A DNA stretch of 64,000 bases from Cladorrhinum sp. PSN259 (Eukaryota; Ascomycota; Sordariomycetes; Sordariales; Podosporaceae). The DNA is taken from the NCBI GenBank assembly GCA_033725935.1, contig MU867067.1, forward strand, positions 463,501-527,500. Reading direction: 5' to 3'. How positions within the stretch are numbered: position 1 is the first letter of the stretch; each line of letters opens with the position of its first letter. The notes under the pieces were generated by a model that worked only from the letters and a program-made list of their open reading frames with translations, made no database searches and was not told where the DNA came from. The position numbers and the translations under genes were made by a program. Below, in pieces: positions 33,096-44,104 of this stretch.

Positions 33096-34428
33096 TTATC
33101 TTGCCGCTCTCCCCCTATAGCCATTGGGGTACCTTCCGCGCCTATTACCACCGCCACCGCCGCCGCCAACCATGCCATCACTGTACAGACCACCACCGCT
33201 GCCACCTCCCTTGGGTCCAGTCGGTGGGGCCTTCCCGTTACCCCCGCTGTTCGAATATGACGGCTGTTGCTGCTGACCGTTACCATTGATGTCCGTATCC
33301 ATAGTTATGGGCTCCTCGAATCCATAGCTACCATCCACCACCTGCTCGCTCACGCTCCGAGAGGGCGTATTCGACGAGGAAGTGGCCGTGGGGGTGTTGC
33401 CTGGTTTGTGGTAGACGGAGAGAACTCGTCCGTCGGCCTGATCACACAAAGTTAGCTTCAAGTTGTTTGGATTCAACAGATAAGACTCACAGTCTGCCCA
33501 TCAAAAGTCCTAATCGCACTCTCCGCGCCTTCCCTACTCTCAAAGACAATCTCCGCAATAACAATCGGATGGTGCTTGATAACCCTGCACTGCGTGATGA
33601 TGCCGCCCACAGGAGTCATTGCGCTCTCAATATCCGCCGCCGTCGTGCCCGGAGCAAAGTTTTGCGCCATGACTACATAAGGACCTGCCAAACCACGGAT
33701 GGTAATGCCCTTGTTGAATGCTGCTGGAGCGGAAGGAGCGTTTGGAGGAGCTTGGGTGTTGTTGTGGCGTGGTCCGCGATGCCCCTGCTGAAGCTCTGTC
33801 CTTATGAGAGCTTGAGCTACTTGAGCTGCGCGACGCTTCTGGCGGGGTCCCGTGGGAATGTTCTGAGCTGAGACTGGGGCGGAGGGGTCGGTTATACGCG
33901 CTGCGAGTGAACCTTTTGGTCCGCGCGGGGGTTGTTGAGTCTGGGAGGAGTTGTGCAGGTCGTGCGTCCATTCGCCATTGATATTACCTGTGGATTGGCG
34001 GAAACGGGAGGAGGAAGAGGTGCTGGATTGTTGCTGTGAAGAAGAGGGTGCGAATGTTAGTGTTGGGCGTGCTTGCGAGAAGGAGGGGGGGTGGCGGAGG
34101 AATAAGAAGCAGAGAGAAGTGAATTGTGTGTGTGTGTACCTTCTTCACACCTGCGCGACTGGCGAGAGAACCGGCGCCGGAGAACTTGTTGTTGCTGTTG
34201 CTGTTGGAATTGGCGCCACCACTGCCGGGAGCGCTCGAGCGACGGTCTTTGCTAAAGATTTTGGCGGCGAGCGCTTCATGCTTTTTTCGGTCGCGGCCTG
34301 TTGATGCGATGATGATGATGCGGTTAGATGTAATGCTCAAATCAATGTGTGATCTCTCGCGACAGCATACCCTCATTGATAATCTTCTCAAAGTCGGCTG
34401 CGACTTGCTTGTTGCCGTTAGCAGCCAT
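33096..34428 (-). CDS. RRM-domain RNA-binding protein, fungal, uncharacterised
   Basis: Exons on the minus strand are 34428-34371, 34297-34140, 34033-33491 and 33437-33096, giving 366 residues; introns are 73, 106 and 53 bp. The N-terminal 70 residues are charged with a Ser/Asn run (NSNSNSNN). One RRM-like domain spans about 180-270. It opens with GPYVVMAQNFAPGTTAADIE, has a diverged RNP1-like IVIAEIVFE, and ends TFDGQTADGRVLSVYH. The C-terminus is Gly-rich with RG-type residues (GGGGGGNRRGR), common in mRNA-binding proteins. I recognise it only as a conserved fungal single-RRM protein; the Yra1/Mlo3 mRNA-export group is a possible relative but not established. Intron 2 starts GTACAC next to a CA repeat, an atypical donor. 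Confidence 0.78.
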
Positions 34429-34833
34429 TGCGGGCGACTGATTGCGATCCGGCGATGTAATGTCGGTGGGGGATTATTCTGCGACTTGGAGTGTCGAACA
34501 CAAAATGCGAGGGCGGAAGAAACGGCGGTCGCGTCGATTCGAATCTAATTGTGGGATTGGTTGAGGAAGTTCGCTCTCTGCCTGAATTCATGGATCGCGC
34601 ACCGCTGTGGAAAGCTGAAGTGATGGGAAAGGCGTGTCGGATTTGTTGGCCGCGGCGCGCGTCAGCGAGTTTTCCAACGGCAGGGATGTCGCCGAGTGGT
34701 TTGGCGCTAGGCGCACGGACCATATACCTTAATCCATTGACAGGCATGACAGTATTTTTTTGGGGGATACGCTTTTCTCATGTAATGAGGTAATAATACA
34801 ATGCAAATGGGTCCTATAATAATCATCCAACCA
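34429..34833. other. Spacer upstream of the RRM gene
   Basis: Upstream region of the RRM gene and 3' flank of the PPR gene. Nothing else recognised. Confidence 0.5.
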
Positions 34834-37143
34834 CTACTCTGCCTGGCCCTCTGCCTTCATACCGACCCCGATATCCTTGAGAGCTTTCACGAGCTTCTCA
34901 TCAAACTGCCCGTCCTCTCCATCCACATCCCTGAGCGCCGTCTGCAAGTTATGAGTGAGCCTCTGCTGCATTTCCTCGCTCATCTTAGGATTAATGGCAC
35001 CGGATTTCTTCATTTTCTCCGTTGTTGAGAGGAGTCCTGGAGGACCCTGTGGGAAGAGCTTGACAATGAATTGCTCGATCAGCAAGTTCAGATACTTGCG
35101 CCTTCTCCTGAGATCATTAGCCACACCCGGCTTGACCATGTGCTCATTGCAGACGATGTCGAGGATGCTGATCATATTTCGTGCCGTCGCCATGGCCTCC
35201 TGCATTGTATCCCGGGATTTACGCAATGCCTCCTCAGGAGACTTTGAAGGCTTCTCCGGGTATGAAAAGGACCTCACGAGGATCTGGAAAGGTCTCCAGA
35301 TATCCTCAATGGCATCGGCAATTTGTTCGCCGCGCGCTCGTTTTCCTGCGACAGGATTTTCCTTCTCCAGCGCAGCGAACTGCTGAATATTGTAGCGCGC
35401 CGTGTAAAGGAACAACCGCATGGAGATGGGGTCAGGATAGCGCAGCTTTCTGGCCATGACGTCGAATATCTTGCGTGCAGCGGCGAATGACTTGCCATTG
35501 AGGCGATCATCGATGCAAGCCTTCAGGCCAATTCTGAACGTGATGTTGGCCAAGAAGTCGTTCGGCATAACGCGAATCACTTCGGCAGCCTGAGTCGAAG
35601 CGTGACCGCGCCGCAGACACAGCAAGTATGCTGCGTAGTTCTCCTTATCTGGGGTGACCTTGTAGTGCTGGATAAAGTAGTCCCAGTATTTTGCAGCGAG
35701 AGTCGTCTTTTTGGTATTTTCAAGGGCCTTGAGCACCAACGAGAGCGTTTTTTGGTGGGGGCGAGGGAACTGTCCAGCTCGCTCCATAGCTAGAAATCTT
35801 CTAGCTTTTGCGAGTTCACCTCGAGGAGCATCGTAACTTAGTTCTCCCGGTTTCTCCTGTTGAAAGTGCTCGGGCCCATACGTGGACCCATCATCCTCAA
35901 CCCCATCTTCGGCCGCATTTTCAGCTCCCTCCGCGCCCTCGGCCTCAACCTCTGCCTCAGGCTGTTTGGACAATCTCGCAAGCCTTCTCGTGATCCTGTC
36001 AGGATTGGGGATCTGCATTACCTGCTCTAATAGCTTGAAGACGTTCTCGTTGTCCTTCCATGTACCGTTGACGAGGGTCTGACCCATGGCAACTACAAGT
36101 TGCTCATCTAGGAGCAGCTTGCCGGCGCGCCAGAGGGCCAGGACATCAGCCCAGAGAGTCTGCGCTTTCATAATGGACTCTTGAGCAAGATTCGCCTTCT
36201 CCAGCTCGGTGAACTGGCCCAGCCTGGGCTCAATAGAGTTGACATTATGCCTGAGAGCATTCAACACGATTGTGAATGTGAGCGAGTCGGGAGCGCGATG
36301 CCTGTTGTCGGCCGTCGCCAAGGTGGCAAACATACTATCGAGATCGTTGGCGCGAGCACAAACTCCGAGCACGGCATTCATGTGAATGGTATTGGGCTCA
36401 AAGGTGGTCTTGACAGTCTTTCTGATGAGAGCATTGTAAAGACTGGTTGCTTGGGTCACAGCCAGTTTTGGATGAACGGATTCGGAACAACCCCTGAAGA
36501 TAACGGTGTAGGTCCTCGCATTTGGGTGCTGGCCACGCTTTTTCATTTCGTTGTACAGCTTTATAGCAGCATTAAGGTGGCCCGTCTTCATCTGATGGTC
36601 GATCAGATAGTTCCAGCTCACCTCGACCCTGGTAGAGGCCGAAGCTTTCCTCGTCATCAAAAGGGCCTCATCCCATCTGCCGGCCTCCAAGCACGCCTTG
36701 ACGTGATTTCCAATGTCCAGGGGATCTTTGAGATACTGAAGGTGCTTTTGGACGGCGAAGTTGAGCTGCTTCTCATAAGCGTTGGGCTTATAATCTTTGG
36801 CCGTCTCCGCAGGCTCGCCATCTTCCTGTTCTGCCGCTTCATCGCTTTCCTTCAGGGCTGCCTCGATATCTTCAACTGCGAGGACGCCGGGCCGAGCTTC
36901 TATTGGTGCCCTTTTGCCCCTCGAGCCCCTGGCATCCCTGGCTGGTCCTGACCCTGGGTGATCAGGTATGTAGGGTTTTCGTACAAACTCTTTGCTGTTC
37001 TCTTTATTTGCAGATAATGAAAATAAGCGACTGCCGGCAAGAAGAGTGGGAGTCGTTCGTAGAGGCCTCAACAGGCGAGTCTCAAACGCGGATTGGGTAC
37101 GCAGCCCATTGATTCTCTGAAGGCAGGACCTGCAGACATACAT
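34834..37143 (-). CDS. Mitochondrial pentatricopeptide-repeat protein
   Basis: Single-exon, 769 residues. The N-terminus is Arg/Leu/Ser-rich with almost no acidic residues for about 45 positions and contains CRSCLQRI, the look of a mitochondrial presequence. PPR helical-hairpin motifs are clear around residues 170-300: VSWNYLIDHQMKTGHLNAAI, then YNEMKKRGQHPNARTYTVIF and NTIHMNAVLGVCARANDLDS. A Glu-rich disordered loop lies near 420-460 and a second helical block follows. PPR proteins bind organellar RNA and act in mitochondrial RNA maturation, translation or ribosome assembly. I cannot say which; candidates include a mitoribosomal or Ccm1-like factor. It is divergent from POL1 across a 538-bp spacer. 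Confidence 0.82.
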   Translation of the reverse strand: MYVCRSCLQRINGLRTQSAFETRLLRPLRTTPTLLAGSRLFSLSANKENSKEFVRKPYIPDHPGSGPARDARGSRGKRAPIEARPGVLAVEDIEAALKESDEAAEQEDGEPAETAKDYKPNAYEKQLNFAVQKHLQYLKDPLDIGNHVKACLEAGRWDEALLMTRKASASTRVEVSWNYLIDHQMKTGHLNAAIKLYNEMKKRGQHPNARTYTVIFRGCSESVHPKLAVTQATSLYNALIRKTVKTTFEPNTIHMNAVLGVCARANDLDSMFATLATADNRHRAPDSLTFTIVLNALRHNVNSIEPRLGQFTELEKANLAQESIMKAQTLWADVLALWRAGKLLLDEQLVVAMGQTLVNGTWKDNENVFKLLEQVMQIPNPDRITRRLARLSKQPEAEVEAEGAEGAENAAEDGVEDDGSTYGPEHFQQEKPGELSYDAPRGELAKARRFLAMERAGQFPRPHQKTLSLVLKALENTKKTTLAAKYWDYFIQHYKVTPDKENYAAYLLCLRRGHASTQAAEVIRVMPNDFLANITFRIGLKACIDDRLNGKSFAAARKIFDVMARKLRYPDPISMRLFLYTARYNIQQFAALEKENPVAGKRARGEQIADAIEDIWRPFQILVRSFSYPEKPSKSPEEALRKSRDTMQEAMATARNMISILDIVCNEHMVKPGVANDLRRRRKYLNLLIEQFIVKLFPQGPPGLLSTTEKMKKSGAINPKMSEEMQQRLTHNLQTALRDVDGEDGQFDEKLVKALKDIGVGMKAEGQAE

Positions 37144-37681
37144 GACTGCAGTATACCACCCCGACTCAGTCAGGATCTACCGTTACTGAACCCTTGTGGT
37201 TGCTCTGAGGCTGGTTCCGAATTATGATGTTGTGTTGTGTTGAAAGAAAGGATTGAAAATACAACTGAGCAACTTGTAAATTTCAATCTCAGCATATGTT
37301 GTATCTGTTGTAGATGGAATTTATGCTGGCGATGCTCTCCAGATTTTATCTTATCTTTTTTTTTTCTGAACTTCCCTGCAAATTCAAGACTGCACGCCAA
37401 GATATGTCGTTGCGATCTAGTGCCAAGACTGGCTAACGGCAAAGTTTTGGTGGGGCACTGTGAAAGACGCCCAGGGGTTCGTTAACTCGCAGGGGTAACA
37501 ATCAATCAATTTAGGCCAACGCGTAACTGCGTTATTGGACGCGAAACGCGCGAAAAGACGCGACTTTTATTACCCACCACTGGGGGGGTGGATGCCCACT
37601 ACAATCTCCAACAATACAGCACCATGACACTTCCTCTAGACTAAATCCACCACCACGTCCCAGAAATAAAGAGCAACAATC
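37144..37681. other. Divergent promoter of PPR gene and POL1
   Basis: 538 bp between the divergent start codons. The POL1-proximal part carries the MluI-box cluster at 37519-37563. The remainder shows nothing distinctive. Confidence 0.6.
37519..37563. promoter_or_regulatory. MluI-box cluster upstream of DNA polymerase alpha
   Basis: One perfect ACGCGT (37519-37524) and three near-cognate copies (ACGCGA at 37539, ACGCGC at 37546, ACGCGA at 37558) occur within 45 bp, 119 to 163 bp upstream of the POL1 start. Two of them continue as CGCGAAA, close to the SCB box. Yeast POL1 is a known MCB/MBF target, so G1/S control is a reasonable inference. Confidence 0.65.
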
Positions 37682-40600
37682 ATGTCGAGAGCAGCCAACA
37701 AGCGCGGCAAGTTCGCAGAGTTGCGTGCCTTGAGAGAATCAGGAAAGACGAAGTTCGATACATACGAGGTTGAAGATGTGGAGGATCTCTACGAGGAAGT
37801 CGACGAGAACCAGTACAAGAAGATTGTACGGGACCGTTTAAACGAAGATGACTTCGTGGTTGACGACAATGGCGAGGGCTACGCCGACGACGGCCGCGAG
37901 GAGTGGGACCGTCTTCCTGCGTACGGTTCCGAGAGTGAAGACGACATGGTAATCAAAGGCAAGGAGCGCAAGAGTAAGTGATGCCACTGTCACAATGCTC
38001 ACATTGTATCGTGTTGGGACTAATCCATGTGTTCCTTACTCTAGCCAAGAAACAACGGGACGAAGAAAAGGCAAAGCGAGATGCCAACGACCGAGATATC
38101 ACAGAATACTTCACAAAGGGCGCAGCAAAGGCACAGCCAAAGCCCAAGATCATAAAAACAGAAGACGATGACAAGTTCCTTGCCGATTTGCTTGGCGAGG
38201 TCGGTTCCAACGTTCCAGCGCCCGTTTCCAGATCCTCGAGAAAGAGAGACCGTTCAGCAGAGAGACGGAGAGCCCGCGTTCTCTCTCCAGTACGAGATGC
38301 GCGCCCTCTCGCCAAGAAGACAAAGGTGATTGACGACAGGCCGTCTTCGTCATCTCCTCCGGTAATTGACGATATACCAATGGCCGACGATGACTTGGTT
38401 CCGATGGATGACGAGCCAGCGTCAGCTCCAGACGCCATGATGAGCGATCCCGTGCTACCCTCTTCGCCTGCTGCAAAGGTTGCTGAGCGGAGAACACAGC
38501 CCAAAGCCAAGGCTGAGGATGAGGATGAGGACGATGACATGATGGAAGTTTCCCATGCTGGTGCAGTCAAGGTCAACAGTGTCAATATTTCTGGCTCTCG
38601 CCAGATTAAGAAGATCGTAAAGCCAGAACCAGTGCCTGTTGCTGCCACCTCTTCTCCGGTTAAAGGTCCAGCTGCAGCTCTTGACTCTGCAGCTTGGAAT
38701 GACATCAACAAGAAGCTCAATGTTGTGGGTAGCTCTCAATCAGAATCCAAGGGTATTGGCAAGATTGACTACACCGACGCTGTTGAGGAAGACGGAAGCC
38801 TCAACATGTTCTGGACCGATTATACTGAGATCGGCGGCACTTTATGTCTTTTCGGCAAGGTTCTCAACAAAAAGACCAAACACTACGTCAGCTGTTTTGT
38901 CAAGGTCAATGAGATTCAGCGGAATCTGTTCTTCTTGCCCCGCAAGCATCGGGTCAAGCGTGGCCATGAAACGACGGAGGAGGTCCGGTTTGAGAACGTA
39001 CACGAAGAGGTTGATGAGCTCTTGTCCAGGATGAACCTCGGTACTTTCAAGGCCAGGCTTTGCACCCGAAAGTATGCTTTTGAGCTTCCAGACATTCCAA
39101 AGGAGGCTGAGTATCTGAAGGTACTTTACCCCTACACTAAGCCATCCATCGACATGAACACTAGTGGAGAGACCTTCTCGCATGTTTTCGGTACCAATAC
39201 TGCTCAATTCGAGCAGTTTGTCCTTTGGAAGGGTATCAAGGGCCCATGCTGGCTCAAGATTCAGGGAGGTGATGGTGTTGACTTTCATTCCCTGAAGAAT
39301 GCCTCACACTGCCGTCTGGAAGTTGAGGTTCTCAAGCCGGAACTGATTGGCACGCTCCCCGGTGCTGAAAATGTCGACCCACCTCCTTTGACCCTCATGA
39401 GTCTGGCTATGAGGACCAACTTCAATGCCAAGGACAACAAGCAGGAGATTCTGGCCATCAGTGCAAGAATCTACGAAGACGTATCACTCAGTGACACTAC
39501 CCCTGCTGATAAGCTTCCTTCCCGGACCTTCACCATCATGCGGCCGCACGGCACGGCGTTCCCTATTGGCTTCGAGACGATGGCCAAAGAGCGCAGGCGA
39601 GGTTTGCTCAAACTCATGAAGCAGGAGTCAGAGATGCTGGCATTTTTCTTGGCTCAGGTTGATGTTGTTGATCCCGATGTAATCCTCGGTCACCAGCTTG
39701 AGGGCGTGGATTACAGCATCTTGCTGAACCGTCTCCACGAGAAGAAGACGCATCAGTGGTCACGTCTGGGAAGAGTGAGGCGGACTCATTGGCCGGGATC
39801 CATTGGGAAGGTTGGAGGCAACGTGTTTGCGGAGCGCCAGGTAATGGCTGGTCGTCTGCTCTGCGATCTCGCCAATGAGGCAGGTAAATCGGTCATGTAT
39901 AAGTGCCAATCTTGGAGTTTGACCGAAATGTGCAGTCTCTACCTCTCAGAAGATAACACTCGGAGAGATATTGACAGCGACGCCGCCCTCAAATTCTGGC
40001 AAACATCAAAGGACTTGATGAACTACATCTCGCACGCAGAAACTGATACATATTTCATTGCTGCGCTTGTTCTCAGGACGCAGATCCTGCCTCTAACCCA
40101 GATCCTTACCAACCTTGCCGGTAACTCGTGGGCAAGGACACTCACAGGCACACGCGCTGAGCGAAACGAGTACATTCTGCTCCACGAGTTCTATCGAAAC
40201 AAGTATATTTGCCCTGACAAGCAGCCCTTCAAGGGACGCGCTCGTCCTGAAGACGAAAATCAGGAGGCTGAAGGAGCCGGCGGGGACACCAAGAAGAAAG
40301 ACAAGTACAAGGGTGGTCTCGTCTTCGAACCAGAAAAGGGCCTTTACGACAAGTTTGTACTTGTCATGGACTTCAACTCCCTTTACCCTTCGATTATCCA
40401 AGAGTACAATATCTGTTTTACCACCGTCGACCGCACAGCTCTGGTAAGCCACAGCCCGCTTTCATCCCACCGTTTGAACAATTCACTGACTATCAATCAC
40501 AGTCCGAGGACGAAGACCAAGTCCCAGAAGTCCCGCCCCAGCAAGCCGCAGGTGTTCTCCCCAGACTTATTGCTACCCTCGTCGAGCGCCGTAAGCAAGT

Positions 40601-42230
40601 CAAGAGCCTAATGAAGGACAAGAGCGCCACCCCAGAGCAGCTGGCCACCTGGGACATCAAGCAGCTTGCACTGAAGCTGACCGCCAACTCCATGTACGGC
40701 TGTTTGGGATACACCAAGTCCCGTTTCTACGCCAGACCCTTGGCCGTCCTCACCACCTTCAAAGGCCGTGAGATTCTCCGCAGCACAAAGGACTTGGCCG
40801 AGAGCATGGCGTTGCAGGTCATCTACGGTGACACTGACTCCGTGATGATCAACGCTAACGTCGACAACGTTGCTGATGCGCTGGCAAAGGGTCGCGAGTT
40901 CAAGACCGCCGTCAACAAGCAGTACAGACGCCTCGAGATTGATATTGACAACATCTTCCGTCGTATCCTGCTTCAAGCTAAGAAGAAGTATGCTGCCGTC
41001 AACCTGGTCGAGCAGGGCGGCAAGTACGTCGAGAAGAAGGAAATCAAGGGTTTGGACATGAAGCGCAGAGAGTACTGCCCTCTCTCAAGAGAGATCTCGA
41101 CCCGTGTCCTGGACGATATTCTCTCGGGTGATGACATGGAAGTTTCTATTGAGCGCATCCATGAATACCTCCGCGAGATCTCAACCAAGATGCGCGAGAA
41201 CGCCATCCCACTGGGCAAGTACATCATCCTCACTCAGTTGGGTAAAGCACCGAAAGATTACCCCAACTCGGACAGCATGCCGCAGGTCCAGGTTGCGCTC
41301 CGCGAGATGGCCCGCGGCAAGACCATGCGCAAGGGAGATGTCATTTCGTACGTCATCACGGGCGATAGCAAATCCACCTCTGAGCCGGTCGCCAAGCGGG
41401 CTTATACTCCTCAAGACGTGTTGAAGGCCGACTCCGGTCTTTCAGTCGATGTGGAGTGGTACATTGGCAAGCAGATCTTCCCTCCCGTTGAGCGTCTCTG
41501 TGCCAACATCGTTGGAACCTCCACTGAGCAGCTTGCTGACGCTCTCGGGCTCGATGTTCGACGGTACGCAAACAACAACTCTAACAATGCGGCGGGCGGT
41601 AACAGGGATATGGAGATTCACCCTCTCGAATCACAAATCCCTGACGCCGTTCGCTTCGCAGACTGTGCGAGGTTGTCCCTTCGTTGCAGGGTGTGCAAGA
41701 CCTCCAACCCCTTCGAGGGCTTGCTGACCTCAACGGACCGTGTCACTCCAGCCGGTGTGGCGTGCTCTAACTCCGACTGCGGCGCTATCTTATCTACTCT
41801 GTCCATCGTCGCCCAGGTGGAAGCAGCAGTCCGCGAGCAGACAACCAAGTACTACGAGGCCTGGCTAGTCTGCGACGACTCAAGCTGCGGGAACCGGACC
41901 AGACAGATGAGCGTGTACGGGAGCAGGTGTCTAGGCCCCAAGGGACTGGGGAGAGACTGTCTGGGGAGAATGAAGTACGAGTTTGGAGAGAGGGACATGT
42001 ATAACCAGCTCGTGTACTTTGCCGGGCTTTGGGACGTCGACAAGGCCAAGTCCAGCGCAAGCAAAGACAAGGAAGGCGAGCAAAAGGATAAGGTCCTTGC
42101 GCTTGCGGAACATAATAGGGTTAGGTTCGGGACTGTGAAGGGGGTGGTCGATAAGTACCTGGATAAGTGTGGACGACAGTGGGTGGCGATGGATACGCTG
42201 TTTGGAAAGTTGGGGTTCGTGCCTACTTGA
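37682..42230 (+). CDS. pol1: DNA polymerase alpha catalytic subunit
   Basis: Replicative family-B polymerase that extends primase RNA primers at origins and Okazaki fragments. Exons are 37682-37973, 38045-40443 and 40503-42230, giving 1472 residues (yeast Pol1 has 1468). The N-terminal p180 domain begins near residue 8 (FAELRALRESGKTKFDTYEV) and is followed by an acidic, KR-rich disordered region. Polymerase motifs are intact: DFNSLYPSIIQEYNICFTTV (region II, Asp873), KLTANSMYG (region III) and YGDTDS (region I, Asp1007 and Asp1009). EYNICFTT separates alpha from delta and epsilon. The exonuclease-region acidic residues are not conserved, as expected for alpha. Two C-terminal cysteine clusters (from CRVC near 1291, and again near 1350-1380) form the zinc modules that contact the B subunit. 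Confidence 0.96.
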
Positions 42231-44104
42231 GGGGATGGATACACACACAAATGGGTTGGAACGGTTGATACAGTTTTCTCTTTTCGCCTGGTTGGCTTAC
42301 TTGTATGTTGAAAGGATAAGGGGCATGGCGTTTCTTTTACATCTTGGGAATTGAAAGCATTGGAGGAGAGAGGCTTCTCGACTTGGTCTTGTGTGTTTTC
42401 TATTGTATGTCGATTATGGATGGTTCATTGTTATCTTGATTATAAACCTGTGTCCAATTCCAGGCACTAATTACATCGCATGACTTGACATTAACTTCAA
42501 ACTCCTTAATCTCTGGGGTCATTGTTGCGGTATCTCGCCCTCTCTGAGGAGGGATGCAATAATTTCTACTCGACCGAGAGAGATACCTGCTAAGCTCTAT
42601 TACCACACACACACCGCAGCAGCAGCAGCAGCAGCAGCAGCGAAAAGAAAAATGAAAAGAGATCATGTAGAGTTCCAAGAAAACTATTAAAAAAAATGCT
42701 TCTCCATTCTACTTATTATTTTCTTCAATAAATCAAAGGAAAAAAGACAAGATAATAACGAAACTGCCCCATGTGCCCCTTTAATCTCTTTATCTAAACC
42801 GCTGCTGATGTTTGATACTTCCTCCAATATGTAATCCGTAGTAGTAGTTACATAGTTTCCTCAACCACCTTCTGTAATATACTCCTCCCCGTCCATGCCC
42901 TTTCCATTCTTGTTATCCATGCGTAATAAAAGAAATTTCCCTTATCCCCCCAAAATTCCCAATCTATAAATTATTCATTTCACTACTTCTCTCATTCTCC
43001 TTTTAACCTGCTGTGTCCCTTTGCCCTCTCTTTTTATCTTTTTTGTTTTGTTTTTTTGTTTTGCCCTTTTTTTGGTGGTTTTTATTTTTATGAACCCCTT
43101 CCCTTCTCATCATGAAACACGCACAACCTTCACGAGGAAGCATAACATCAAGATGAACGCAAAGGGGCAGGCAGAAATAACGGTTGGAAAAGTTTGAAGT
43201 CGATGTGTAATAAATGAAATAATGAAGCGAAATAAAAAGAGCACCCGCCCAAAATGGGACACAGAAATAGACACACACAAAGACACCACTTTCTATCTCC
43301 TCCACTACCACATGGTTAATTACCTTTCTCCTCACCACCAAGCAAAGACCCGTCCATGCAAATGAACTGATGACTAACTACCTAACAAAACAACATGACC
43401 AACCATCATATCATTCTAATGATGTAACACATGTTGTAAAGACCTAACACAACAAACAAAACAGAACACGACCCTGTATCTCGTCTGTGTTTGTTTTGGG
43501 GGAAACGTATGTAGTATGTGTCAAGGGGATCTCTTAAGAAAATCGTGCCTGTGCGTGTGCAAAGAAGACTGAAGACTCAAACAAATCAAGCACCAACATG
43601 GAAGAAGAGAGAACGATAAAAGAACATAAAACAATTGGAAATTTCCCACAAGGAATCAACTACCTCCATCTTCTCCTCCTTCCGCCACCCACCACCCTCC
43701 CAACCCCTTCCTTTCTCCTGGAAAAAAATATAAGATGAAAACCGATTTCATTGCCCATGATTTGATTAACCGACACCCCGCCGCCCGCCATAACTCCGTG
43801 TAAAAAATGAATGAAATGAGAGAAAGAGAAAAAAGAACCATTCATTCGTTTTTGACTTCCTGCCTGAGGGGGGAAAAAAGAAAGGGGTGGGGGGGTTTCC
43901 TTCTCTCCCAAGTATTGAAAGAGAAAATGGAAAAAAAAAATCATCTATAGGTATCATACTTTTGGTAAAAAAGAGACCATTTTTGGGTTAATAGCAACCC
44001 GCCCGAAAATGCAATGAACCGCCCGTCTCCCAAAAAGTCTATGCATGAATGATCATGAATGCAAGACAAGAGTAGTGGAAAGAAAACCCCTGTTTTGGTT
44101 TTGT
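42231..44104. other. Convergent spacer between POL1 and eIF4G
   Basis: About 1.9 kb of AT-rich 3' flank, with a GCA microsatellite at 42616-42641 and many A/T runs. No gene supported. Confidence 0.5.
42616..42641 (+). repeat. (GCA)n microsatellite, about 8.7 units
   Basis: Perfect trinucleotide repeat in the POL1-eIF4G spacer, preceded by a short CA run. Confidence 0.9.

Noticed and set aside
36181..36951. 256-codon plus-strand frame
   Set aside because: Antisense to the PPR coding sequence; no recognisable domain.
37682..42230. First reading as DNA polymerase delta
   Set aside because: The EYNICFTTV wording after DFNSLYPSIIQ, the p180-type N-terminus and the missing exonuclease residues identify polymerase alpha.
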